Assembly: GCF_026151205.1 (NCBI RefSeq) | Contig: NC_087077.1 | Location: 15,290,983 to 15,350,982 of the forward strand | Direction of reading: 5' to 3' | Length of the DNA stretch: 60,000 bases | Source of the DNA: Bolinopsis microptera | Taxonomy: Eukaryota; Ctenophora; Tentaculata; Lobata; Bolinopsidae | Shown here: one piece after another, positions 34,558 through 46,620 of the stretch | Position numbering within the stretch: the stretch's first letter is position 1 | Layout of the letters: each line of letters starts with the position of its first letter | The notes under the pieces: model-generated | Told to the model about the DNA's origin: nothing | Seen by the model: the letters and a program-made list of their open reading frames with translations, nothing else | The model's database searches: none | Position numbers and translations under genes: made by a program

Positions 34558-35463
34558 GAAAGAAGCTTGTAACGTGTACCAAAGGGGGTATAATTATAGT
34601 AAAGGGGGTATAATAATAAATGGGGTACATAGTATACCCACAATAAATGCAACGGTCGTGCTTGCCAGCACTGTGATAACAAATTGAAATTTTTAATTGC
34701 AGTGAAATCATACTATCAATCATACAAGAATATTAATAAAGTAAATGGTTCGGCGAAGAAGTGAATGATAACAAATCTAGATGAATCTAATTTAAACTGG
34801 GCGGATCATTTACCGGCACGTACACAACAATTTAAATAATACCCAACTACCAGTACCATCTAGCTTGCTCTATGAACTCTGAATATACTAGTAGTGGCCT
34901 TAACTTAACATTCATGAACCTAGGCAAAAATAGCTGAAAGACAAAACATTTCTTACTCTAAGCTCAGAAATATTATCTATATAGCCTCTTACCTAAAATT
35001 AAAACAATCGTCAGATAACATGGCAATTAGAATTTTATGGGGTGTGCAAAATAAAAATAATTTCCTAAAACTTTAACTACTAAACAAATTTTCCGGTAAA
35101 CTTTACCCTTTTTCTTAACCATTGTCATTTCATCGAACAAGTTAACACTAACAGTAACTGCACCATAATTATAAACAACTGAGCTTCTATACTTATAAAT
35201 AACAAAATAATTTCCGAAGTTTAGGGTACATGCTTCATGGCGGGGCATTTGCAGACATGTACAGTCGTAGGACCCTAGAACGCATAGTTATCCACCTTGC
35301 GTGGCTGAGCGGATCAATTCGTGCTTTTGCCAGTTCCGGACTCATTACCCCTAAAATTGTTATAAGTTGAATTTAAAAAGTGGAGATTGTAAGGTATTGG
35401 TATTAATATTGATGTGTACCGTATGTAAATGTAAATTAATCCACAAATACAATTCTTAATGGG
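34558..35463. other. Noncoding region
   Basis: AT-rich. Short frames at 35027-35248 show no recognisable domain or splice context, and I see no gene. Confidence 0.5.
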
Positions 35464-36689
35464 TTAAGGGGGGGGGGGGGGGGGGGGGGGGTTCACCCTG
35501 ATTTTTTTGTGAAACTTGGTTTCGAGATAGTAGTTGACCAACAAACTAGGACCAGTGACCAAACTTTTGAGGGGGTCCCGGACCCCAACCGCCAAACGGT
35601 TCACCCTGATTTTTTTGTGAAACTTGGTTTCGAGATAGTAGTTGACCAACAAACTAGGACCAGTGACCAAACTTTTGAGGGGGTCCCGGACCCCAACCGC
35701 CAAACGGTGCCCGCGGGGCAGCCACGCCCATATTTGGTCCAAATTAGGCCCAATTTAGCCAAATACCCTGAATATGCCCAAAATCCAGATTTTAGGTGCT
35801 CTACTTGTAGCTAGTGGTCCCCTGAACTCGTATATGAATTTTCATCAAGGTTGGACAAAAAATGACTGAGTTATGAGCAAAAAACCATATGACCATATTT
35901 GGGCATACGCACCAAATTTGATCGAATTTGGCCCATAAATTGGTCAAATATCAATATTTTTGAATGAAACCAAAAAATTTGCAGTGCGAAATTCAGAATT
36001 TGGCCGCGAAATTTTTTTAAAGGCCTAACTCAAAATTCCAATACAAAACTTAAGGTCGAAATGCGATTCTACGTTGATTCTGAAAATTTCATGTAAAAAT
36101 ATTGAAACCCTATTGAGTTCTATTGTTTTGAACGAAATCAGTTTTGCAAATATCGCGAACTGAGATATGGGCAATTTTGTTCTTTTTTTGCGATTATTTG
36201 AACACAGAATCCACAACAGTTAGGTAGATACTGAGCTGATAATCATAGATAATGTGTAGTATAGGCTTACCTTTCATATAAAGTTGGTTTCATTCAAAAA
36301 TATGGATATTTGACCAATTTATGGGCCAAATTCGATCAAATTTGGTGCGTATGCCCAAATATGGTCATATGGTTTTTTGCTCATAACTCAGTCATTTTTT
36401 GTCCAACCTTGATGAAAATTCATATACGAGTTCAGGGGACCACTAGCTACAAGTAGAGCACCTAAAATCTGGATTTTGGGCATATTCAGGGTATTTGGCT
36501 AAATTGGGCCTAATTTGGACCAAATATGGGCGTGGCTGCCCCGCGGGCACCGTTTGGCGGTTGGGGTCCGGGACCCCCTCAAAAGTTTGGTCACTGAAAA
36601 GTTTGGTCAGTGGTCCTAGTTTGTTGGTCAACTGCTATCTCGAAACCAAGTTTCACAAAAAAATCAGGGTGAACCCCCCCCCCCCTTAA
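35464..36689. mobile_element. TTAA foldback element, second copy
   Basis: TTAA at both ends, about 23 G on the left and 12 C on the right, and arms matching the element at 17549-18674. The left arm carries an extra tandem copy of its first part, from TTCACCCTGATTTTTTTGTG to CCGCCAAACGG. The right arm has a short duplication of AAAGTTTGGTCA. Confidence 0.87.
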
Positions 36690-36798
36690 TGCGAATAAGT
36701 AAAACAAAAATGTCGAGGTCAGAGGTAATACTCCAATTGAAGGACACTCACCGTACCACTGGTGACAGCAACAGCAAGACAGTCTAGTAAAGGGCTCG

Positions 36799-37476
36799 CT
36801 AATCCCAACCCAGCCTCTTCACGTTGTCCTTATCCAGGGGTTTGAATGCGTGTCCCTGCGGAGAGGACGGAATTTCCTTGTTGATCGAACTGTTGTCCTG
36901 AGGAGAGTTCCTATAACGTCGGTGAATGAGTTGGGGCCAGAAACTAGAAGTGTGAGAAATCACTCCATACATCCAATTGAATGAATAAATGTCTAAATGC
37001 AGAAGCTCTATCCTATCCTAGGCAGCAAACGGGAGTTGCAAAGGTTTAGGCAGCAAATGAATCTTTGCAGCTCCCGTCCGAGTTTCCTCTCAAGTAGGGC
37101 TATAATACCATTGAGGCATCCTGTGTTTGTAATAGTGCCAGTGGACAGCCACAAGATGTAAGTGGCGTGGTGTCGATACCATGCTCCTCGCAGTGCTGTA
37201 TCATAGCCTCCAATGTGTCAGCAGCTGAAAGGGAAAAACTGAGCAAACATGAGCAATTATTTGAAATAATTTTCCAACAATTTCTCAAACACAGTTATTT
37301 ACAATACTAAAATTGTTTAGTACACTCGCTGAACTATAATCACATTTAAAAGATTATCTTGATTTAATTGACTTCACGTTGATAATTGTTTAATCGATGA
37401 TGGAAAACTTACAAGTTTCCGGTGCTGCGAAACAAGGGCTCCTCCACCTCCTTGTTTGGATCCAAAACGAAAGTAC
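36799..37476 (-). CDS. Possible exons of an unidentified gene
   Basis: Three segments have splice-like borders on the minus strand: 37476-37413 (ends ACTT|GTAAGT), 37224-37109 (after TTCCCTTTCAG, open as ADTLEAMIQHCEEHG) and 36943-36799 (after CACACTTCTAG, open as GHAFKPLDKDNVKRLGWD then stop). The frames do not all join: the middle segment followed by the last gives an early stop in the simplest reading. No family recognised. It could be a decayed gene or chance. Confidence 0.25.
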
Positions 37477-37499
37477 CTGGTTAGATTGCCTAACAGGCA

Positions 37500-37700
37500 A
37501 TTTGGTAATCTAGCTAGTCACACTTGGGCCGGGCACACTTGGGGTATAAAATTGGGGTATATATAAAATTGAATTTCCTGGGGCACACTTGGGGCAAAAA
37601 AACGACTTGGAGTAAACTAAACACACTTGGGGCACACTTGGGGCACAGCTGGGGCAAAAATTTACTTAGGGCAGTACACTTGGGGCAAAAAATGACTAAT
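37500..37700. repeat. CACTTGGGGC-type degenerate repeats
   Basis: About nine irregular copies of (A)CACTTGGGGC, some joined by AAAAA. Frames on both strands follow the repeat. Confidence 0.8.
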
Positions 37701-37853
37701 GTTAACAATCTTCTGGTGTTATATTAACTTTAAGTGACAAACAATGTATACGTAATTTTTAATTTAATTAAAATTAAAAATTAACCTAATTCCAATACAT
37801 TACACTTATAGTTTAGTTATATTTTCGATTGTACGATATTTCTATGACAGTTA

Positions 37854-38241
37854 GGGGTCGTTCACATATTACGTAATCAATATTTTGGCAATTCTTACCC
37901 CCCCCCCCTCCGTAATCAACCGTAATCAAGACCGAACCCCCCCCCCCCCCCCCTATATTACGTTATCAAGGTTTGACCCCCCTCTCCCCCCCTCCCGTAA
38001 TCAAGACCCAACCCCCTCCTATATTACGTAATCAAGATTAGACACCCCCCCCCCACGGATTAATGAATGAAATAATCGCAAAGCATTTACTAAACGAAAA
38101 TTTTGATTACATAATTAACGAAAATTGTCCAATTGGTATTTCGAAAATCGGTAAAAAATTAAAATTTCGATTACGTAATCAACCGTAAGCATTTGACACC
38201 CCCCCCCCCCTCGGCTGATTAAGTAATATGTGAACGACCCC
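37854..38241. mobile_element. MITE with GGGGTCGTTCACATATTAC ends
   Basis: The 19-bp inverted ends enclose 350 bp with several poly-C runs and many GTAATCAA units. No ORF. The flanks do not show a clear target duplication. It interrupts a block that recurs near 56100 and 51300. Confidence 0.8.
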
Positions 38242-38244
38242 TTG

Positions 38245-38380
38245 AGAAGACCTCCACCCCAGAGAGCTGCTAAGTGGATAAGGTACGACTCCCTTCTGGA
38301 ATCCCTTATGCAAGCCTACGATAACCAGGAGCACGAAGTCATTGATTATCTTTCTGCTGTTTCTGCTACACTATGAATTC
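38245..38380 (+). pseudogene. MULE/FLYWCH transposase C-terminal fragment
   Basis: Encodes RAAKWIRYDSLLESLMQAYD and the end SAVSATL on the plus strand. The same sequence is on the minus strand at 51389-51500. A 3'-flank block (38380-38525) follows that recurs at 51230-51390 and 56110-56250. This is the one clear plus-strand fragment in the mosaic. Confidence 0.7.
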
Positions 38381-38529
38381 GACATTTGATTATTGATATT
38401 GGGATTTTATGATATTGGTATTTAGTTATATTTCCGATTGTACTATATTTCTATAACATTCATATATTTTACTTAAATGAAATTATTTGCTTTGGTAGTA
38501 TTCTAAAAGTTAAGAGAGAATAAATAAAA

Positions 38530-38710
38530 TCAGCCTTTCCGTGATCTTTTGGTCTGTAAGTCCTTGGTATGATTAGTACACTGGACGAGACTGCAGAAAC
38601 CATTATGCCATTGTTCTGCAACGTTTGAAGAGCGAGGGAGTCCAGCTAGACAGCAATCATACTCATGGTTCCAGGAGAGTTGATCAAAGCGGGCAGGTCT
38701 GTTCGATGTA
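38530..38710 (-). pseudogene. MULE transposase fragment (WHNGF block)
   Basis: Reads GLPRSSNVAEQWHNGFCSLV in two frames, matching the copy at 51389-51814. It is joined directly to the transposase C-terminal domain at its upstream side after NLVPLN, giving a chimeric frame. Confidence 0.65.
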
Positions 38711-40371
38711 ACCAATTCAGGGGGACAAGATTCCGGAGACCCCGCTTCATGTCGTCGTATTGAGGTAGAAGCCACCACTCATCTTTTGATAGGAAGGTGT
38801 GAGACTCTCCGAGTAGCTGGAAGATGAGGATGGAGCGGGGTCCCACGAAGTCACCAAAACGAGACTTCCCACTGATAGTGGGCAGTTTCGGTTTCTGGAT
38901 AGGTAAAGATTGAGACGGTAGTTTTCCTATCTTAGCCGCAAGGACTTTTTTTTTCTCGTCCGGGACTTTATCTGAGAAGAGTGCAATCGGAATCAACTCT
39001 TCTGAGAGATGCCAGGTGTGTCGCTGGATGATTTCGCTCGTCTTCTTCACGATTTTCTTCGATAATCTTCCAGGGACTTTGCTAAACCTCTGTAGAGATG
39101 AGAACATCTTGAGGTCGTTAAGGGAGAGTAGGAAAATGGGAGGGAGAGTAGGAAAATTTGTAAGGTCTGGAGAATTTCATGTAGGGGGATCCTTTAGTAC
39201 TTTGAATAGGGCTACGGAAGGAGACTTCGTACCGCCAAAGACCTCGTGGAAGGCTCCTCTGAGTAGGAGTTCTAGGATGTGATGACGACAGGGTAACCAT
39301 AGGATTTGATGTTCAAGCAGCTGCTGTAGGATAGTACAACCTCCCTTGTGGACTCCCGTGTTAGAGGACGTCGTGTCAAAACCTGAAGCAACAACTTTAT
39401 TAGTAAGATCCCACTCTTCAAGAGCTCCCGCAACTGCCCTGGCCTCTACCTCCCCAGTCCCATTTTCTGTCTTTGCAATAGCCAATATCTGATTACAGTC
39501 CTCTTGGACAGCCACTATGGCAAGTCGATTAACACTCCCAAACCCTCCCAAATTTGGTAATAATTTAGCATCAAAATTAATTTGACAAATATCAGCACAC
39601 TCAAAGTCATCCTTGATCTACTTCGCTGCAACAGCTCGTGATTTTTTTTTGGCTAGTGTAGCGACGAGTGTGTTGTTGCTAGCTCCGAGACGGTCAGCAG
39701 CTGGTCCAATCTTTTTAATTATGTCGGAAGGGACAGTAATGGTAGTAGATCGGGGAGTACAGGATTCTCTTCGAGGCCTCTTGGGTAAGAACTCTACGGA
39801 GGAGTCAGGGCTGGAGGCTTGGGGTGTAGAAGAAATGGAAGGAGTAGGGGTAGAAGGAGGTTCAGTGATGGACTGGGACTTTGCGTACTCCTCGTACTTG
39901 GCTTCCTGAGCAAGCTTCTTCTCGACCACAGCCTTGGTTTTGAAGTCCCGAGTTGAAGAAATCTGCGCATCCCAGTGATGGAGTAGAAACTGTCTGTCAT
40001 CTTTATGGACTCTAGAGGTGAAGATGAGGGATTTATTTGAGATGTCAAAAAGCTTAGGGAGGGATTCGACGAACTCTGCTCTCTTCTTTAGGAAGGCGGC
40101 ACCAGATTGTTGTGAAATCGGGGTACCTAAAAGGGATTTAAACTTCTGGTGGAGAGGCTGGATCATTCTCTTCATGATGCTGCTCTGTGTCTTGAGGACG
40201 TCTCCAAAACCGGCATACTCCCAAACGGACACGACATCGTTCTTCACAGTAACTCTAGCTAACTCTCCCGAAGCAGGACATAAATTGTGCTCAAGAAGAA
40301 AGGAGAGTCTCCTTTCATGGTGTCCATGGTGTCAACGGTATCTTTTGGCTTACATTTCTGGGCCTCGTTAG
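38646..40371 (-). pseudogene. RNase H-like transposase, most complete but broken copy
   Basis: On the minus strand, in family order: an N-terminal part (40250-39618) with LLHHW...ISSTRDFKTK, a Ser/Pro-rich linker and IGPAADRLGASNNTL; then, after stops, 39551-39177 with VNRLAIVAVQED, KTENGTGEVEA, FDTTSSNTG and CRHHILELLL; then 39107-38700 with RHTWHLSEELIPIALF and FVGPRSILIFQLL. The D of FDTTSSN and the C-x2-H pair resemble the first catalytic Asp and the zinc-like motif of hAT-type RNase H transposases. That link is inference. Confidence 0.7.
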
Positions 40372-40559
40372 TCATGTTATGCTGATCCAGTTAGTGACGA
40401 GCTATGAAGTAATCATTCGATCTCATTAAGACTGATCCTATCAATGACGATCTATAAAGTTATCAAATTTTAAACCATGTTCAAACGAAATGCTTGGGTC
40501 ACATTTATATTCGAGTAGAAAGTCTCAAAGCTCTAAATCAATCCAATCATTTAAAAATC

Positions 40560-40901
40560 TGCGATTTTCGTGTTTTTATGTGTATAAGAAATAGGGGCGT
40601 GGTCCTCGGCCAGGGCGTGGTCACAGAGTTTTGAAAATATGTTTGAACGAAATGCCATAATCACATTTATATTAGAAAAGAAAGTCTCAAAGCACAGAAA
40701 TGACGCTATCATGTTAAAAAATGCGATTTTCCCTATTTTACCTGTATAAAAAACGCTATAAAAATGGGCGTGGCCCAAGGCGACATTATCCGAAACACTA
40801 GAATCAAAAAATTTTTTTTGGTTGTTCCTGACCCTATAGAGCAACTAATAAGATAGGGTCTCTAATTATTTGAACAACTTTTGGTAAAATGAACCGGTCT
40901 A
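40560..40901. mobile_element. Terminal repeat of a related transposon
   Basis: Ends AAAATGAACCGGTCTA at 40901, matching the TAGxCCGGTTCAT-type end of the element at 21123. It carries the GGGCGTGG motif of those ends twice. It probably belongs to the broken transposase gene at 38646-40371. Confidence 0.6.
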
Positions 40902-41609
40902 GTAACCATCCACGTGGATTGAAAGTAGAGTGTGAACTAAGGTGTGAAGTTCGTACGGTACGTACCTTTAAATTAGCTGTACGGTACGTACTTAATAAAG
41001 TAGGCTGAAAGGTACAAATCCAGTTAATAGCAATGGAAACAAAAACTAGACGGTCAAACTATATTATGGACAAGCGTAGATTAAGGTTGCGACCTGAGCT
41101 AGCTGAAAAGCTGGTGTAATTGTAAGTAAATTGTTCTGATTCCTAATTCTGATACCGATACTGTCTGAGATAAAATCTAACTTAAGCACTGTTCTGTTAT
41201 CCTCCCTATTTCGATTACTTATACTACTACAACATATGTTGGAATAATTTCTGGGTGTTTGGTACCCGTTTCTAGTCATGAGACGGTCTAAAATGCTGAA
41301 TGAATGTTCTCTCTCCTGAGGTCCTGACGAGATCTTGTCCGCTTCTTTGTAAAGGTTGATCACGGTGTTAGTCTTCACAAGTTTAAATGAGGTTCTTATT
41401 TCTTCATAACTCGTCACTGATAGGATCAGCATCGATGAGATCCAATAATTCCTTCATAGCTCGTCACTGACAGGGTCACCGATCACTTTTAATAAGGTCT
41501 GATGATTTCTTCGTGACTAACGAGGTCCAGTAATCTCTTACTGATACGTCATACATACAAAAATTATCGATTTTTACTTTCCACACACTATTTTCAACTC
41601 ACCCTGTAC
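40902..41609. other. Spacer with element fragments
   Basis: 41385-41530 repeats the block at 21745-21890 (TCGTCACTGATAGGATCAGC). 41577-41608 is an end of the Tc1-type MITE (ACTATTTTCAACTCACCCTG). The rest shows nothing I can support. Confidence 0.6.
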
Positions 41610-43185
41610 ATGCTACATGAAGAGGTCTCCTCCTAGTCGTTGGAGTGGCCTGCATCACACACATCTCTTCTACGGCGTAACATGTTCCTCCATTCCACTC
41701 GCTTTAGAGCTAACTGTTTTACTGCATCTCTGCTGATGTTATCGACACCTGTAAATTCAGCCGCATCCTCGAGTACACAGGCCATCCAGCCTTTGCGGGG
41801 TCGTCCTCTCAGTCTCTTTCCATAGTTTGGTTTCCAATCCAGTAAGAAACTGGGAAACCGCGTCTCTGGCATTCTGACAACATGTCCGTACCACCTTAGT
41901 CTTGCCGCACCGATGAAAGTTTCGGTAGACTTAATTCCAGCACGCCTGAGAACTTCTTCATTGGAGACATGGAAGAACCACTTTATCTTCAAGATTCTTC
42001 TCAGGGAGGTCAGATGGAAGACCACAGACCGTTTCATCTGCTTCTTTGTTGTGTTCCAGACTTCAGCTCCATATAACAGAATGGTAATAACAGCAGCCTT
42101 GTAGATACGGATCTTGGTGGGCGTTCTTATAGTTCGACTGTTCCATATCTTCCAAAGCTGATGGAACGCACCATTAGCACGCTAGATCCTGATGTAAAGA
42201 TCTCGGTCAATGGTACCATCCCCACTGATGTTGGCACCAAGATAAACAATGTTGCTGATCTGTTCAACAGGTTCTCCCTCCACTGTTAGCTTTATACTGT
42301 CTCTTTCGGTGTAAGGTCGCTGGGACGCACACTTGCTGATCGCCATGCATTGTGTCTTTTTAGCGTTGATCTTTAACCCAGCATAAAAGGTGTAATAAGG
42401 GATAATATCAGTGGACTCTTCAGTATTGTCCATCACTGCCAGATCATCAGCGTAGTCACTATACATGATAACATTTTCATCTGCACCCTTTAGTTCCTTT
42501 TGCAGTACAGCACCATGACTGATTGCCTTGTGAACCTTGGCCAAAAAAGATTCCAAAGTTCAGCCAAAAATTAAATACAGGAGGGCCTTGGATATCACCC
42601 TGTCCAGTGCCCGAATTAACAGAGAACCAATCAGACATTTCACCATTAACCCTGACAGCACTCATGGTTCCGTTGAAGAATGCCTGAAAGATTCTAACAT
42701 ATTATTTCTCAGGAAGTCCGTAGTGTCTCATGCTTGACCAAATAAACTCTCTTCTGATGGAATCAAACGCTGCCTTAAAATCAATGAAATTAACATAAAG
42801 TAGAATGTTAAACTCAATGCAGTTGTGAATAATGGTGCGGATGGAATAAATCTGATCAATACATGAGCGGTTCCGTCTGAACCCACACTGATTTTCCCTA
42901 AGAAGACACTCCATTCCAACATCCAGCCTCTTAAGAAGAACCATTTGAAGAACCTTAGAAGACGTTGCCCTAAGAGTTATACCCCTATTATTGCAGCAGT
43001 ATGAGGTGTCTCCCTTCTTTCCGATAACCACTATAACACCTTTAAGCCAATCCTCAGGGATCACCTCTTCCTCCCATACCTTTTTAAACAGTAGCTCTAG
43101 TTGGCCAACAAGAGCACTTCCACCATACTTAAGTTGCTCATTAGTTATCTCATCAACCCCCGCACTTTTGCAGTTCTTCAGTTTC
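41610..43185 (-). pseudogene. LINE retrotransposon, 5'-truncated with frameshifts
   Basis: RT palm in three broken frames: RGITLRATSSKVLQMVLLKR, CGFRRNRSCIDQIYSIR, DFKAAFDS, TGQGDIQGPP, the catalytic YADDLAV, and a C-terminal RLRWYGHVVRMPE with GKRLRGRPRKGW. The 5' end is cut where it meets transposase sequence near 43185. The tail is like RTE/CR1-type LINEs of invertebrates. Confidence 0.88.
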
Positions 43186-44187
43186 TAGTCCGTAGCTCTT
43201 CCGGTGAGATTCGACCGCTTGGACTAGTTCCTGGAAGGACTTATTTCTCGTCATATGTGAGTTAAGTCTTGTTGCTAAGGCAAGTGTCCGTTCTGAAGAG
43301 TCGTTCAGAGGAGTAAGTTTCTGAAGTAAACTACGTGATTTACTGTAGGAAGACGTAGAGATCCAATCTTCAGCATCCAAGAATGAGTGTGGTACTTCAA
43401 GTAAACTGAAGAGTAAAGTGGAGCGAGGGCCCACGAAATCTATCAGGGAGGATTCCTTGGCGAGGGCGGGAAGAGTAGGTTTTCTGATATCAGGGAGGAC
43501 TGATGGCGTGGTGGTCTGCACCAGGTCTCGTCAGGTGAAAAGTGTACCCTACCACCAGCTCGAGTTTTTTCTCTACCAGAACTTTCGTTGTAATGTCCCT
43601 GGTAGAGCTGATGGTTTTCACCCAATGATGGAGGAGGAAGTCTTGATCCTCTGGGGCGATCAGGGAGGAAGTCTTCAAGGAGCGGGGCACTATGTCGAAG
43701 AGCTTCTCGTTCGAAGCTAGGAATGCTACTTCCTTGGTTTTGAAGGAAAGTGTGTCTCGGCGGGCCAGGGGAACCTTGAAGAGGGATTTGTAGGAATCAT
43801 GAAGGGATCGCATCATTCTTAGGATGTTGGATCCAGAATGCAAGACGTCACCGTATCTACTTTCCCGGGTGAAGATTCCGTCTTCACGATGGCAAGGATT
43901 TTGTTGGAGTCCTCCTGAACCAGAACGATTGCCAGGCGGTTAACCTTCCCGAAGCCATAGAGGTCGACCATCAACTTCCCATCAAAGTTTATTTGGCCTG
44001 GATTACAAGTGAATTTTCTCCGAACGTCAGCTGCCATCTCCCTCCTAGCAACTTTCCTCTTCCGCCTCGTTGTGGACTTGCTTAGTGAGATATTGTCGAT
44101 CTTCCCTCCGCCGTGGTTAGTGAAGGCCGCGACCATGCAGGTGAGCTGGTTGTTTGTGAGGTTCAGCCGATCAGCAGAAGGACCCAA
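43186..44187 (-). pseudogene. Scrambled copy of the RNase H-like transposase
   Basis: Pieces are out of order on the minus strand: first GPSADRLNLTNNQLTCMVAA and INFDGKLMVDLYGFGKVNRL (44187-43850), then the N-terminal part with LLHHWVKTISSTRD (43843-43490), then the C-terminal domain with FVGPRSTLLFSLLEVPHSFL (43521-43190). The RNase H core is absent. Confidence 0.75.
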
Positions 44188-44706
44188 CTATATTCTAAAA
44201 TCTGCCAGTGAGTAAAGGATTCCTATATGGGAGTTATAATCTAGGGAACCAGCTGCAAAGTCGTTAATACCAGCTGCTCCTAGAATCCTCTTTGCAAAGC
44301 TTTCCGTCTTTTTGTCCTTGGCTGTCATCTCCAGATCCACGGGTTTGTTCAACACGAAATGTCTATAGGAGTTCTCGTCCTCCAATCTGATTGACATTTC
44401 TTTGAGAATGAACCTCGATGATAAGTTGATGCCATCAACACTCACAACTGCTAAATCAATTGAAAATCTAGGCAAGCTTTTATTAGAGGAGTCCTCTTTG
44501 AATCCGAAATGAAACTGTGCTTCCATAGCTTCATATCCTTCCATGTCTTGATCTAAAGCCTCTTTAGCGACTGGCTCAGGCACGATCATGGTACTGGTTA
44601 GGAGAGGACTAAAGTCCTCTTCGGTCTCCGGTAGCTGCATCGTGGATGATGCCACATCATCCAAGTCTGTTGTATCCAATATAAACCATCTTTCAAAGAT
44701 AGCAGC
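44188..44706 (-). pseudogene. Exonuclease-like mobile-element protein, truncated
   Basis: Reads VVSVDGINLSSRFILKEMSI and AAGSLDYNSHIGILYSLADF, then breaks into transposase sequence. A longer piece of the same protein is at 56222-56641. Such proteins accompany DNA-polymerase-bearing elements in invertebrate genomes; the VDG-(F/I)-KEM start recalls a DEDD nuclease, which is inference. A splice acceptor (CTTTTTAG) at 44707 and a donor at 44804 suggest it was once joined to the RING ORF upstream, though the frame is now off by one. Confidence 0.5.
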
Positions 44707-44804
44707 CTAAAAAGATATGAAATAAATAAAAATAAACATCTTCTTGGCTAATTATAATCGCATAGTGAAATGAGAAGGTCATATTTAAAATCAAATTAAC
44801 TTAC

Positions 44805-45121
44805 GCTTGCAATTCCGCATCTATAACAGTCGGGGTTACTGCCAGTATAGGAGACCAAGAATCTTCTAGATCCTCCATAGGAGGAGTACACTGACCGTCT
44901 GTAATAGGGTTGTAAACCGATTCACAACGGGAAAGATCTTCTCCTGTCACTAGATTAATCATATGCACGCTAGAGATCCTACGCTTGCAAATAGGGCAAC
45001 TGTTCCTCATACACAATCTTAGAATTATACACGAGTAGCAGAATCTATGGACACCGTACTTCAGGCAAGTCCTTCCTTCAATGCTAATATTCTCATAACA
45101 TGTATCGCATGATATTGACAT
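44805..45121 (-). CDS. RING finger protein of the mobile region
   Basis: 106 residues with CDTC, then VHRFCYSC, then CPIC, a RING-type zinc finger covering about residues 5-46, followed by INLVTGEDLSR. A GC|GTAAGT donor overlaps its end. A paralogue with a frameshift lies just upstream at 45212-45558. RING ORFs are common in large DNA-virus-like elements. No host gene recognised. Confidence 0.6.
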
Positions 45122-45211
45122 GTTTTAAACGTTTATAGATAATAAAGCTGGATGGAACTTCCTGGATCAATAGCACATAACACGCATTCGCTGCTCTACA
45201 TTAGGAACATG

Positions 45212-45558
45212 TCAGACGATCGATGCCTGGGGTGGAATCTCACACTGCTTCAATCTACGGAGCCTTATTTGTCGGAGCCTATTCTTCCTTAGATAATTGA
45301 TGTGGTCGAGGGCGTAGGCTCCCTCCGGAGCGTCGGTGGGGTTTATCTTTACTTTAGGTATCAGCTTCATTCTACCTTTCGCTTCTCCGGTGATAGCGTT
45401 ACGTTTCTGCAACCATATCATCGTAGATAGGCATATCGGGCAGGTGTTGTAGTTATCCCGAATCCTCTGACGTATACAGGTATAACAGAATGTATGGTGA
45501 CAGTGCGAATACTTTTCCTTCTATCACAATGTCTGCGAAACAAGGTATACAAAACATG
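45212..45558 (-). pseudogene. Paralogous RING finger ORF, frameshifted
   Basis: The first frame gives CIPC and ADIVIEGK; the next, one base off, gives YSHCHHTFCYTC, CPIC and NAITGEAKGRMKLIPK. Together they outline a RING-HC finger like the ORF at 44805-45121, including the shared TGE after it. Confidence 0.6.
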
Positions 45559-45930
45559 TTGAAAGTTGAAATACCACTGCGAACGAAAACTGATAATTAA
45601 TTAAATTACATTATGCCTTTTATACTTGTATAATGTCATTGAGATAATCTAATCAGTCTACTAGATGAGGCATTAGGATTATGATATATAATAATTGCAT
45701 GAGAGTAAAATTAATCCATGGATCTGATAACAAGATCAGACGTTGAAATATGATCGGTGAATCAGACAGTTGATTAGCCAGCCAAACGATAAGATCTATC
45801 TTGTGTAATTATTCGATCAATTAACTATGCAGCTTGAGAGGATGCTTCCTTAAACATTGTTTAAGGTGCTAACTGTCTAGATGCTGTTTAAAGATGATGT
45901 GATGACGAGGAGTATAAAAGGTCATAGTTT
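45559..45930. other. AT-rich spacer
   Basis: Nothing recognisable; transposase sequence resumes near 45935. Confidence 0.5.
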
Positions 45931-45934
45931 ATTT

Positions 45935-46620
45935 CAAAAGATTGTAAGAAGGCGTAGAGATCCAATCTTCAGCATCCAAGAATGAGTGTGGCACTTCAAG
46001 TAGACTGAAGAGCTAGGTGGATCGAGGACCAACGAAATCTATCAGGGAGGATTCCTTGGCGAGGGCGGGAAGAGTTGGTTTTCCGATGTCAGGGAGGACT
46101 GAAGGCAGTTGACTGATCTTCTTTGCGATGTTTTTCATCGTCTCCAAAGATAAGGACTCGTCAAACACAGCCAGAGGGACGAGATCTTCAGTCAGGTACC
46201 TGTGGAACAGGATACCTTCTTGTTGACCTTCGAGAACTTCTGGATTCTTCTGTGCAGCTTTTTGTCACAACAAGACTGCAACCTATAGTAACAACTATAA
46301 ACAGAACCCCTAATGTCTACTAACAAATTTCTTCTAGTCCTAATATGAGCCTTGTCTCTAAAAACCTAACTGAACTAGCGTTTCGGTGTGTGCAAAAGCT
46401 TTCAGGCACGCGCATTCCTTGCCCCGTTAGTTACCTGTCCTTCCAAAACCAAACTAGCAGTCAAGGACAAAAAGTCATACACCAAATGGGCATTATATTT
46501 TATGAATTGTTTTACATCTTTTTATTCTGTAAAATGTGCTAAAATTAAATTTCTTGTTTCATTGAATTTCTTGTTTCATTGAGCTTTAGGTCGTTGGATG
46601 CAGCTGAGAAGAGTGACCCA
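45935..46620 (-). pseudogene. Transposase C-terminal fragment with insertion
   Basis: 45935-46265 matches the minus-strand coding part at 22180-22520. The match resumes at 46586-46620 (GATGCAGCTGAGAAGAGTGA). The 320 bp between are unrelated AT-rich DNA with TTTCTTGTTTCATTGA twice at its end. Confidence 0.65.

Noticed and set aside
34434-34723. ORFs across the GC-rich hairpins
   Set aside because: Present on both strands because the palindromes lack stops; no domain.
37514-37727. ORFs across CACTTGGGGC repeats
   Set aside because: Low-complexity repeat, open on both strands.
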